DNA of 64,000 nucleotides from Closterium sp. Naga37s-1 (taxonomy: Eukaryota; Streptophyta; Zygnematophyceae; Desmidiales; Closteriaceae), in NCBI GenBank assembly GCA_947471745.1, contig CANJKZ010000092.1, positions 4,383,001-4,447,000 on the forward strand, read 5' to 3'. Positions 54,728-64,000 of this stretch are shown in pieces (position 1 is the stretch's first letter; each line of letters opens with the position of its first letter). A program made the position numbers and the translations under genes. A model generated the notes under the pieces. The model was not told where the DNA came from, did no database searches, and saw only the letters and a list, made by a program, of their open reading frames with translations.

Positions 54728-55492
54728 TGTTGTTGTTGTGACTGCAGCTGCTGCTGCAGCTGCATCTGTTGTTGGTGCTGCTGTTGTTGCTGCTGCGCCT
54801 GCTGCTGCTGCTGCTGCTGCTGACCCATCCCCATCCCCGGTTGAGGAGACAATCCTGGCTGGTGTAACCCGGGATGCTGCATGTGCGGCGGAAGGCCGTG
54901 CCCGTGTTGCTGTAGCGCCATGGCAGCATGCAAGTGGGGCGGCAGCTGCTGTAGCTGGTTCTGTATCTGAGCCTGTAGCGAGCCTGGCTGTAGCGGGCCC
55001 TGCTGTAGCGGACCCTGCAGCTGAGGCTGCAGCTGACCCGGTTGTAGCTGGCCCGGTTGTAGTTGAGGTTGGCCGCCAGGCATCATCAGGGGAGGGCGTA
55101 TGTGAGGGGCGGGAAGAGGCTGCAAGGGCGGTTGAACGAGCGGCGGAGGAGGGGAGGGCTGTGGGGGTTGCTGAGATGGCTGCCCCGGGTGTTGGGGTCT
55201 GTGCGGCTGCTGCTGCTGCTGCTGCTGTTGTTGTTGCTGTTGCTGCTGTTGCTGCTGTTGTTGTTGCTGTTGCAGAGGGATGGGGACTTGCCCTGGTGCG
55301 TGCGGGTGCTGCTGGTGTAGCGGAATGTGTTGGTGCTGAAAAGGAGGTTGTTGAAAGCCCTGACCGCGAGGCTGCTGCTGCTGTTGCTGCTGCTGAAGCT
55401 GGTGTTGATGCAATCTCTGCTGCTGCAGGTGCTGCTGCTGATGCTGCTGCTGCTGCTGTTGCTGCTGCTGTCTTTGCTGTTGCTGTTGTCTC

Positions 55493-55533
<41 letters not shown>

Positions 55534-58500
55534 TTGGTTCGGCCGTGCCGCTGCTACTCCAACCTCACTTCCCAATGCCACACCTGCACCTGCGCCAGAT
55601 GCACCTACCCCAGCTGCACCCGCAGCACCTGCGCCAGGCGCGCCCGAACCTGCAGCGCCTGCGCCCCATGCGCTGACCCCAGCGGACGACAAAATCCCCG
55701 CGCCCCCTCTCCCCCCTCCATGCACCTGCTGCCCCCCTCTTCCCATCCCCCTCCCCGCCCCCCCTCCTCCCCCTGCTACCCCCCCACCGTTCTGCCCAAC
55801 TGTTGTTCCTGCTCCTCCTGCTGCTCCTGCTGCTGCGGCTGCTGCCCCTGCTGGCGCCCCTGCTATTATCCCTGAGGCTCCTCCCGCCCCTGCAGCGACT
55901 GGAGCAGTAATGCCGCTGCCACTAGTGGGGGCGGCAGCATCGGGAGCTGGCAGCACCTGTTGAGATTCTTCTGGGATGCTTCCTCCGATAGGGGCTTTAG
56001 CTGCCCCTGCTTCTCCGGACTTGGCTGCTTGCTGCTGGCGAAGCATGGCCTCGTGCCGGGCCTAATGAGCAGGAGAAAGACACGGGAAAGACACGGGGCG
56101 GCAGAAAGGCAGGTAGGCAGGGAAAATCAGGGTGTGTGTGAAGGTTCGGACTTGGCTGCTTACTGCTGGCCTCGTGCCAGGCCTAATGGGCAGGAAAAAG
56201 ACATGGGACAGACAGGGAGATAATAATTGTTGGGTCAGAGGGGCAGGAAGAACGAGTACATGGGAAAAAAAACACGACAACAACCAATGCGAGGGACAAG
56301 AGTGGGGGCGACGGGTGACGAAGAAGGCTGTGGAAGAAAGAGGAACTTGATGCGAGAAGAGAGAAGAAAAAGCTAGAGTGACGCAAAAAAAAAAACACAG
56401 TGGTGAAGGGAAGGTCAGGCTGCGAGCAAGGGCAGAGAGAGAACCACAGTGGGTTTGATGGTGTACCTGCTCCTTCTGTTGCTCGTCCAGATTGGGCGGA
56501 GCAGAGGTGGTGCGAGGGGGGACCTGCAGCAGTAGCCAGGGAAGCAGCAGGCGGGAAGATGGAACAGCAAAGATGGTGAATACACGGAGTAGGCAAGAAG
56601 GAGGCAAGAGGAATAACGCTCCTTGAGCATCATTGACAGTTTTAGCAATCGCAGCGGAGGCGGGAAGACAAGCAGCTCAAGTGGTGAGAGACAGAGGACG
56701 AAAGAGGAAAACGTCAAACGGGTCAGGAGCGAGGAGGGGAGAAAGGGGAACCGGGGCATACAATGCCCGGGCAGGGCGAAGGTGAGAGAAAGGGGAACCG
56801 GGGCATACAATAACGGGGCCGCTGGCGCCCATGAAATTAGGGTTGAACGTGCCGAACTGCAGAGCTACAGGCGATACGCCAGGGGGAAGAGCAGGAGGCC
56901 CCGCTACAGCCGCAGCAGGACCAGGAGCCTTCACCGGTGGTTTCGCCCCCCCCTTCGCGCTACCCTTCGCCCCGCCCGCTGCTCCCTGACCCCCGTCCGC
57001 CCCCGCTCCACCAGATGCCCCTGCGCCTGTGCCTGCGCCCTCCCCTAGCCCTGCGCGCGCAGCTGACAAGAACCCTGTGAGGGATCCCGCCGGTGCTGCT
57101 GCCGAGCCTGCGCTGGAGGTCTGGGGAACAGGCGTTTGGCCTGGTTTGGTGGCCGCTGCGGCAGGCACTTTGGAAGATGCAGCCGCGGCCCCAGCAGCAG
57201 CTGCCGCTGCGAACGACTGGGCTGGGGCAGAAGCGCCTGACGCAGCAGAAACAGCTGCTGCTGCTGCGGAAGCCGCCGCAACCGTTGCAGCAGTAACAGT
57301 AGCGGTTGTGGCGGACGGCGGAACAGGCTTGGTAGCGGTTGCTGTGGCTGTAGGGATTACAGTTGCTGCTGCGGTTGGTGTGGAAACTGCAGTTCTGCTG
57401 CCCGTGCCTGCAGCAACTGCTGCTGCTGGGACTTGAGGCTTCTGACCCTGCCACGGCTGCTGCTGTTGTTGCTGGGTGCGTGTTTGTTCCTGCTGCTTCT
57501 GCACAGCTGCTTGAGATGCGCTACCCGCCTGTGCTGCTGTTTCCGTGCCCTGTGGCGGCTTAGCAGCGTCCGCCTTCCCCTGTGACGCGGCTTCCCCCGC
57601 TTGACCTGTCGCTTGCTGCGCCCCGCTTCCGCCCACCCGCGCTTGCTGCGCCTGTACCTGCGCCTGTTGCGCTTGGGCGGGCGGTGCAGCCGCGCGATTC
57701 AGCGCCTGCGCCGCTCTTTGCGCGTACGACATCCCCCCAGCCGCTGCTGCAGCCGCAAACGATATTCTCGGCGCAGGCACACCCGCAGGCCCTGCGCCAG
57801 GCGCTCCCCCAGACCCTACTACTGGCGCAGGGGCGCCTGCGCCCGGCCCAGCTACGCCCGGAGCCCCCGGCCGAGCTGCTGCTCCGCCCGCGGACGTGGA
57901 GCGGGAAAGGCCGGGGAAGGCGGAATCCGCAGGGGGAGGCGCAGACTCAAAACCTGGAATCCCCGGGCCGGATGACAGCTGCACCGCTGGTTGCTGCTGC
58001 TGCCGCTGCTGCTGGGTGCCGGAAGCGGCGGGGGTAGGCGCACTTGTGCGCGCAGGGCCCGCACCCCACGCGGAAGGCGCAGGCGCTGCTGCTGGTGTGG
58101 GACCGTTTCCCGCGACTGCTGTTGATCCATATCTTTGCTGTGACTGAGGACCTGCACCAGCGAAGGAAAGCAATCGAACAGGAAAGTCCGTTGAATGGGT
58201 ATCAATACAAAAGGCGAACATGAAAACACAGGCTAAACATGCCAATTCTGCCTCGAAATAATCCTCGCCCCAGCTAGCGAATGAATCACGCCCCATGAGA
58301 AATCGTGGCAACTTGGCATACCAAGGCTGAATCTCCAAGGTGAGGCGCACGACTAGTAGAAAACACTACCGAATACCAGTCAAACTTCTAGCTGAATATA
58401 ACGATTGTCTGAGTTAAATTCCTTTTTTCTGGAAACCAGCGTATGTATGTACTTATGCTTCAGAGAGTGGCTTTCTTCTGTCGTGACCAACCAACTCCGG

Positions 58501-59701
58501 CACGACAATCTGTAAGCATCTAACGTTTGTTACAGTACATGCAGCTACTGTATCTTTTCTCCCTCTCCCACACAATATGCCCACCTGTTGCTCCACGATA
58601 CCCGCCCGGACCTCCGCCGGATCCGCCGGCAGCTCCGCCTATTCCCGCTCCTGGCATCCCCTGCCCGCTTCCCCGACCGATGCCGCCTCTGCCGGCACCA
58701 CCGGCGCTAGATGCGCCTTCCGCGGGGCCATTTGGCGTCCGGCGGAACCTGGAGTGGGGGGAGGCGGAATTTGAAAAGAGATATAAGATCCGCATAACGG
58801 TGAGGGGAATCTGTGAAAATATATATATAAAAAAATATATCTGGGATCAAGTATGGACGGAGAAAGCCAAGCGAGAGTGTCGCAGGGCGACCTAGGTTCC
58901 GAAAGCATGCAGCCTTGAACGAGACTGGAACGAACAAACGGTCCATCTGTTGGCTGCGGAAAATCTCGCAAACACGCGTCAAAAGGGGTCAATCCGCAAA
59001 ACTATGGAACAGCGCTATCTCAGGCCTGAATGCCAGATCACGCCCGAATGTCCGATTCCGCGGCGTCGATGTCTCTATAGCTGCTGATTAAGTAACCTAA
59101 CGGATCAGACGGACCAGCTGGCTTGAGCAGATCACAAAACTAATTGTTGCGGAAAACTGAAACGAAAGATTTACGGAAGGGGAAACTTAGATCATCTCCA
59201 TGTATGCTCCACATACGAACGGCTGCAAGTAAGCTAATATCTACAGTCATCCACTCTTAAGATGTTTATTACTCAAGCTGCTACTACTCACGATATGCTA
59301 TAACCTACGAGCTGCGACTAATGATATGCTAATACCTACGATCTGCTATTAATCCGCAGTAAGCGATTCTCTAGTATAAGCTGCTTATTACCACATGCTA
59401 CTAACTACAATGTGCAACTATGTATGACACGCTTCTATGGTCAGTAACCGTAAGTCCAGTGCGCTTAGAAACATCGGATCACATACCCTCGTCCCACTCC
59501 TTGCGGTTGACCGCGTCCGGCTCCCGGACCGGCAGCCGAGCCGGCAGATGAGCCGGCAGCTGAGCTCTGACCGCTAACTACGGGGCTGGGCCCCTTTCCT
59601 CCCTGCGGTACCCCCTGCTGGCGAGGACCGCTCGTCCCGCCTCCTCTCCCTTTCCGGTTCGCCTGATCCGATCTATCGGCCCTACCCGGTTGCTGGGACA
59701 T
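43454..59701 (-). CDS. Translation initiation factor eIF4G, very large (about 3480 aa), with W2 domain
   Basis: Fourteen exons join in frame at every junction: 59701-59487, 58748-58585, 58151-56809, 56523-56467, 56061-49864, 49301-47914, 47134-46937, 46201-45835, 45591-45514, 45274-45173, 44737-44653, 44437-44349, 43749-43681, 43543-43454. The start MSQQPGRADRSDQANRKG and the segments LQFGTFNPNFMG and RTTSAPPNLDEQ are typical of plant eIF4G. Next come long Gln-, Ala- and Gly-rich tracts, DLYNAYTTNA, the eIF4E-binding YSRDFLL (near residue 2230), MIF4G (about 2445-2720; LNKLTPQNFDKLF), a Gly/Pro-rich linker, MA3 (about 3122-3235; ARDFKEVCLCIEEL) and a W2 domain (about 3310-3480; LYDLDVVEELMLFRW). 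It bridges the cap-binding eIF4E, eIF4A and eIF3 in the cytoplasm. Exon 5 alone is 6.2 kb. The ATG at 59701 was preferred to one 30 bases upstream because it fits the family start. Confidence 0.9.
44061..44239. repeat. 77-bp tandem duplication with palindrome at the junction
   Basis: Copies 44061-44137 and 44163-44239 (GTGCTGGTTGTAG.. to GTGCCGGAACA..) are about 85 percent identical. The 25 bases between them form, with the first base of the second copy, a 26-bp palindrome (44138-44163) centred on GTCGAC with one mismatched pair. Confidence 0.9.
44231..44384 (-). repeat. Duplicated eIF4G exon edge separated exactly by an 18-bp palindrome
   Basis: Copies 44231-44294 and 44313-44384 share the 3' part of exon 12 (DAVFRTLYDLD) with its GT donor and early intron. 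The 18 bases between (44295-44312) are a perfect palindrome centred on GGCGCC. No base is left over on either side. Confidence 0.93.
45040..45222 (-). repeat. Duplicated eIF4G exon 10 edge with degenerate palindrome
   Basis: GTCAGTCAGGTC..GATGCACTGCTGCAGCAG at 45040-45104 recurs at 45158-45222, which holds the true end of exon 10. Between them TTTGACTCAACTCAAA (45109-45124) looks like a decayed member of the palindrome family. Confidence 0.78.
46401..46550. repeat. 45-bp duplication with a compound palindrome at the junction
   Basis: Copies 46401-46446 and 46505-46550 (TCAACAG-GGCACGCACCTCC..CCCTCAACC) flank 46448-46500. That segment contains three GAGTCGA(C/T)T motifs and is as a whole an imperfect 53-bp palindrome around TTGAGTCGACTCAA. 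A third, more diverged copy of the flank lies near 46683-46727. Confidence 0.9.
46598..47600 (-). repeat. Multiple partial copies of eIF4G MA3 exon 7
   Basis: The full exon is 46937-47134. The 3' part (QRQQVEDLVVRLCCEPKP..) recurs at 46757-46870 and 46598-46695. The 5' part (ARDFKEVCLCIEELQ) recurs at 47195-47292, 47366-47425 and, badly decayed, near 47520-47600. Several copies keep usable AG or GT sites. Confidence 0.9.
47793..47970 (-). repeat. Copy of the 3' end of eIF4G exon 6
   Basis: The exon end encoding SAVEEFLR with its donor (47914-47968) recurs at 47793-47850. ATGACTTTGAGTCTGCC-like sequence in between may be a remnant of the junction palindrome, though weak. Confidence 0.82.
49348..49722 (-). 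repeat. Three partial copies of the 5' end of eIF4G exon 6
   Basis: The exon start (DPDEEDMEALCKLLATIG.., 49301 downward) is repeated at 49348-49482, about 49530-49590 and 49650-49722. The first copy extends to STYQKL; the other two switch after TIG to the same unrelated sequence, so they were copied from each other. Confidence 0.9.
56135..56215 (-). repeat. Copy of the 5' edge of eIF4G exon 5
   Basis: It matches 56012-56095 (including the acceptor ATTAG|GCCCGGCACGAGG) with a 10-bp deletion. It lies in intron 4. Confidence 0.85.
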
Positions 59702-61093
59702 CAATCTACTCGAGAATTCCCCACGAACCACCGACAGGCGGCGCGATGCCGAGCTGACAACGCCTTAGGTCGCGTGTGAAATCCAGCGACCATGAAGAAA
59801 AGGAATGGTGATTGACAAAAGGAACTAGGATTAAGGGATCAGAAAAAAGATCTGAAAGTACGATCAATGAACAGGCTGGGGTATTTGAAGGAGCCAGCAA
59901 ATCCCGAGGTTCGCAGAATGAAAGGACAGGCAGGTTGGGGGAAGTAGGGGGAGATTGGGGGGACACACTTTGGCGGGAGATGGGAGTTTGGCGCAGAAGT
60001 TTCAGCGCTGGGCAGCTTGTATCGAGGGGAAACACGGTTGGGCATAGGAATCGGAAAGCGAGGCTTGTCTCGTTATTAGAACCCGAGGTGGCTGAATATC
60101 CTGTCGATCAGTTCCTGGTTCTGGGGGTGGAGTCAGCACAAAGCGAACGCCGCATTTGCCCAAACGGTGCTTGAGCTGGCGAAACGGCGAAATGCACAGT
60201 AATTCTCGGAGGCATGGCTCATGTGGTGGGGGCTGACGAATATGCCGAAAGTTTTAGAAGCAGCTGATTGGTTCGCTGGCTTGCGGGCGTATTCGCCCAA
60301 GGCGTGGGTGGGAGCATGCAAGCGGGGAAAAGTTTGGCGATACTTGTGCCTGGTGGTATACCCTCGCTCACGCCCAGCACCCACAGCATCGACGAAAATC
60401 CTCGAGCTCAGCGATTGAGGAAACGCAGTTTGGGTGTTTTGTGCTAATAACCAATCATTACACTATAAAACAAGTGAACAAGTATTGCAACAACATGAGC
60501 ACACATCCTCGCTATCGGAAATTCTATTCAATCCGGTCCGGACGGAAGCACACAGATCAGATATTGAAAGCGTTATGATTGAATCAGTCAAAAACAGCAT
60601 CACCTGCCTGCCACTCCAGCCACTTGTCAATTCGTGTTTTTCTCGCATTCCTGCCTGCATTGTTCTGCCTGAAGCTGGCATTGGGTCGTCCAGTAACAGC
60701 ATTTCGGCTGGTTTGTTCTACCACCGTCAGTTGCTCCGCAAGGTCGAATCTCTCAGCGCGGTTTTCCACTCCCACTTCACCAGTTGTGGCTTACCATCCG
60801 TTCTTGCACAAAAGTGCACAGTTTGAACTGTCGGTACTAGTCAATACTACTCCGTTTGGCAATACATTGAGAAAGCCGATTCTTTGGATATGCGACTCAA
60901 AATTTGTGAGCACGTTGCGCGTCGTGCGTCCCTCGGTCTGAAGGAAGTCTGGTCGGTCTGGCCTAAGTTAGTCCTACTCTCACTTCTTGAATGAGTCTGA
61001 TTGGATGAGTCTTGTGCAGCAGGTTCTTACCCCTCGCTACCCATGTCGCTCCGCGCCTCAATGACCGACTTCTGATGCTCCCTAGGCTCTGAA
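59702..61093. other. Intergenic region between divergent eIF4G and glycosyltransferase genes
   Basis: It must hold both promoters. CCAATCATT and CTATAAAAC occur close together at 60452-60471, but far from either ATG. ORFs in 60434-60941 are short and overlap each other, and I see no gene. Confidence 0.5.
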
Positions 61094-63772
61094 ATGACAC
61101 TCCGGTTCGGCTACACGCAGCTCTTTCCATATAAATCCATCCTCCTCTTCCTCGTCTTTCTCCACCTGTCAGTCCATTCGCGGCCCGTTGCTTCCTCGCC
61201 AGCCAGCGCCAGAGCTGACACTAGAATCGGGCCCAGCAGCAGCAGCGATTGGACAGGCGATGATAGCAGCGTCAGCAGGAGGAAGCTGATTGGTCGAGCT
61301 GGTCGCGCTCAGGGAGCATCAGGATCGGAGGTGGTACTCTGGGAAGGCGCATCTGGGGAATCCGACGGCCCACAGAGGCCCGTGGCGGCTGATGAATCCA
61401 CGACAGCGCGAATCAATGGTGCAGATCTCTCGGTTGTTTCCTTGGGTTTCTATGCAGGAGGAGGGGATGTGCGGGGGAGAGGAGGGGGGTGTAAAGGAGG
61501 GAGCTGCCCGGATTTTTCACCCTGCTCAGGTGCCCTGGGGCAGATTGAGGCATGCTGGAACAGAGAATTCGTTGACCTATTGGATCAGACCCCCTACGGG
61601 CAGCAGAAAAAGTTCCCTGCATTCTGCCCGGAGATCCCAGATGAGCTTGAGATGACCAGGGTCGTCCCAGCACAGTGTGCAGACGCGGTCTTGAAAATGA
61701 AAAGATTTTTGGAGGAGCAGGCGGAGTGGCCAGAGTCATTACAGGTGGAAATACCGGATCCGGGCAACCTGAAGGAATGGTCCGGGCAGCTTTTCCAGCT
61801 GCAGAACGTGTTCGTGAACTGGAGGGGACAGGTCTTCAACCAGACGCATCTGTTTGACGCCGGGAGGTGCAGCGACCAACTGGCCGATGTGAGTGACTCA
61901 ACTTTTCCTCCATTCTCCATCTGTTTGTGAATTGGAGGGGTCAGGTGTTCAACCAGACGCATCTATTCGACGCTGGGAGATGCGGCGACCGATTGGCTGA
62001 TGTGAGTGACTCGCCTATTTGACACCGCCATTCCCCCTTCCTCATCCCTCTCCATTCTGCGTCCACACCTTCTGCCCTCTATCCCATACTCCCCCCACTT
62101 TCCTCTCCCACTCTTCTACCCCCTCTCTCCTCCTCAACCCCCTCTCTGCTTCTTCACCCCTTCTTTCCTCACCCCACTCCCCCAACCCCCAACTCGCCCC
62201 AACCCCCTTTTTCCCTCAGTTCGACTACCCCTCAGGCACCCGGTTTGCCGCCTTCCCTTCCCTCCTCAACCTTCTTTCCGCCGCCCGCTCGCCGTCCGAT
62301 GTGGTCTTCTCGGAAATGGCGGAGAAGCTTCCTCTCTTCCTGTCACTGGCGCCTGCCATGCTGCTGCTGAGGCACATACCAGTTGCAGTGCAGAACAGAA
62401 AGGTAAGTTGTGAGAGCGAGACACATAAGCTAGGGTGTTCCAAAGCTGCTCAGACAGACACGCTTTAATGCATCCTTGCGTCTTCTCTCCCCCTCCCACC
62501 CGTTTCCTCCCTCTCCCTACGTGGCAGTTGGTGCGCGGCATCTGGCAGGCCGTGGTAGGGTTGAGGCCCACAGCGAGTGCCGTGCATGCCATGCCGCACT
62601 CCTCACTGCTCTTCGCTCGCACACTCTACATGGTAAGTGCGGCCACGCACTGCACTGCACGCACTGCAAGCACACACATGTGCAAGTGCATTCACGCGCG
62701 CCCACATACACACACTGCAGGCCGTGGTGGGGTTGAGGCCCTCAGCGAGTGCCATCCATGCCATGGCGCACTCGTCTCTGCTCTTTGCTCGCACCCTCTA
62801 CATGGTAAGTGCGCCCACGCACTGCACGCACTGCACGCAAATACACAAACAGCGAATGTCATCCATGCCATGGCGCACACCTCACTGATCCCTGAGGGGT
62901 GAACCCAGGAGGGGTGAACCCAGGAGGGGTGCACCCAGGAGGGGTGAACCCAGGAGGGGTGAACCCAGGAGGGGTGCACCCAGGAGGGGTGAACCCAGGA
63001 GGGGTGCACCCAGGAGGGGTGCACCCAGGAGGAGGGGTGCACCCAGGAGGAGGGGTGCACCCAGGAGGAGGGGTGCACCCAGGAGGAGGGGTGCACCCAG
63101 GAGGAGGGGTGCACCCAGGAGGAGGGGTGCACCCAGGAGGAGGGGTGCACCCAGGAGGAGGGGTGCACCCAGGAGGGTTGAACCCAGGCAGGAGGGGTGA
63201 ACCCAGGAGATGTCGCACTCCTGCCATCCATGCCATGTCGCACTCCTCGCTGCTCTTTGCTCGCATGCTGTACATGGTATGCACGCATGGTTGTGTATCT
63301 GGCGTGGGGTTTTTCAAGACTTTGAGCCTCCTTCCCCGTTCCCCGTTTCCCCCATTTTTCCCTCTCTCATCTCTTCACCGCCTTCTCCACCAGCCGCTAT
63401 TTCCCCCATGCGGCCACCCCAGCCCGTCTCTCCTGCACGCCTTCCGCGCCCGCCACCTCTTCCCCCCCTCCGGCCTGCCGCTCTTCTCTCAAGACGGCTC
63501 CTACCGCCCCCCTGCACCTGGGGGTCTGGCAGAACAAGGAGCACACGATGCAGCAGGGGAGCTGCCTGTGGTCCCTATGGGATTTATGGGGTCTATAGAT
63601 GGGCGTTTGAAGCATGATTGGGTGGTGGTGGTGGCGGCTCCCCCATCCCGTCTGCCCACAGTGCAAGCTGTTGCGCTGGCTGCAGCGCTACGTGCGGTGA
63701 AATGGATACTGAAGCAGCTCTATACCGAGGATAGAGTCGCCGTGTACAGACGAAACATGCCGCTCCAAGAAG
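61094..63772 (+). CDS. GT61-like (DUF563) glycosyltransferase, 5' part of gene
   Basis: Exons 61094-61888, 62220-62402, 62528-62632 and 63394-63772 join in frame (487 residues so far); the next exon is outside the window. The N-terminus has a hydrophobic signal-anchor (about residues 10-30: YKSILLFLVFLHLSV), so the enzyme is likely a Golgi type II protein. NVFVNWRGQVFNQTHLFDAG, LLFARTLYMPLFPPCGHPSPSL, PPSGLPLF and DWVVVVAAPP resemble the GT61 family, whose plant members add xylose or arabinose to glycans. The family call rests on motif resemblance only. Copies of exon 1 and exon 3 edges lie in the introns. Confidence 0.6.
61909..62012 (+). repeat. Copy of the 3' end of glycosyltransferase exon 1
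   Basis: The last 80 bases of exon 1 with the donor GATGTGAGTGACTC (61810-61902) recur at 61914-62012, with a TGA near the start. The repeat keeps its own donor. Confidence 0.92.
62719..63280 (+). repeat. Copies of glycosyltransferase exon 3
   Basis: The true exon (62528-62632; WQAVVGLRPTASAVHAMPH..) recurs at 62719-62802 with AG and GT sites intact. A short broken piece lies near 62850-62890, and a 3' part at 63213-63276 again ends in a GT donor. Use of more than one copy would lengthen the protein by a repeated segment. Confidence 0.9.
62896..63205. repeat. Minisatellite of 18- and 21-bp units
   Basis: GGGGTGAACCCAGGAG and GGGGTGCACCCAGGAGGA units are repeated about 16 times. Each unit holds the palindrome GGGTGCACCC or a near form, so the array can form many small hairpins. 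Confidence 0.93.
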
Positions 63773-64000
63773 GTAAGTGAGTGGCGTGCTGTCATCATTG
63801 CTTTTGAGCTGAATAGCCGATAATTTTGTCGGCTGACTGTTTCGAATCTGAATTGCGTTCCAAGCTCCCCGCGCTGCCCCTCCCCTGCTCCCACCCAGCC
63901 AGGGCGCTGTTTCGACGAGCTCTGGTTTTCGTTGCGTGCGATAACGCCCTCGTAAATACCCTCTTCATGCCCTCTTCATGCCCTCTTCATGCCCTCTTCA
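63773..64000 (+). other. Intron of the glycosyltransferase gene, with 11-bp repeats at the window edge
   Basis: After the GTAAGT donor there is no coding signal. The last 40 bases are CCCTCTTCATG repeats that run off the window. Confidence 0.7.

Noticed and set aside
54540-55676. Ala/Val-rich plus-strand ORF of 378 codons.
   Set aside because: It is the antisense shadow of CAG-rich eIF4G exon 5.

Overview
This is a nuclear genome window from a eukaryote, most likely a streptophyte green alga; a zygnematophyte such as Closterium would fit, but that is an inference. The evidence is GT-AG introns with clean splice consensus, plant-type protein families (an ANP/NPK1-like MAPKKK, an MHK/MAK-type kinase, an eIF4G with the plant-type N-terminus, a Rubisco-methyltransferase-like SET protein, a GT61-like glycosyltransferase), long Ala/Gln/Gly/Pro-rich protein tracts and purine-rich introns. 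Nothing points to a prokaryote. Exon limits below were placed by hand from splice consensus plus reading-frame continuity; there is no transcript evidence.

Layout. 1-9022 is a nest of transposable elements. The 3' part of a hAT element (frameshifted transposase) sits inside the 3' LTR of a decayed, minus-strand Ty3/gypsy element with a chromodomain. The 5' LTR of the same retroelement (7045-9022) holds a 450-bp MITE and a 1049-bp non-autonomous hAT flanked by a perfect 8-bp target duplication. A small TAA-flanked MITE follows (9071-9254). Then come six genes: a SET-domain methyltransferase (minus, 9539-15222, 13 exons); a 1641-aa low-complexity coiled-coil protein of unknown role (plus, 16130-21055); an ANP/NPK1-like MAPKKK (minus, 21882-30109, 14 exons, one GC-AG intron, a cluster of TGACGTCA palindromes at its start); an MHK/MAK-type kinase (minus, 33186-41149, at least 14 exons); a very large eIF4G (minus, 43454-59701, 14 exons, about 3480 aa) carrying MIF4G, MA3 and a C-terminal W2 domain; and the 5' part of a GT61-like glycosyltransferase gene (plus, 61094 to beyond the window).

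The most unusual feature is spread through the whole window. Introns of nearly every multi-exon gene carry truncated, diverged tandem copies of the neighbouring exon edge, usually with the splice site included. At many of these duplication junctions lies a short palindrome of one family, CTTTTGAG-N4-CTCAAAAG, whose central four bases differ from site to site (TCGA, AATT, GCGC, TGCA) but are themselves palindromic. At 44231-44384 the two copies abut the palindrome with no spare base. I know of no described element or repair product with this form, and it is the best candidate here for a new biological process.

The genes are housekeeping or signalling genes with no obvious shared pathway; their order looks like ordinary eukaryotic gene order, not an operon or cluster.
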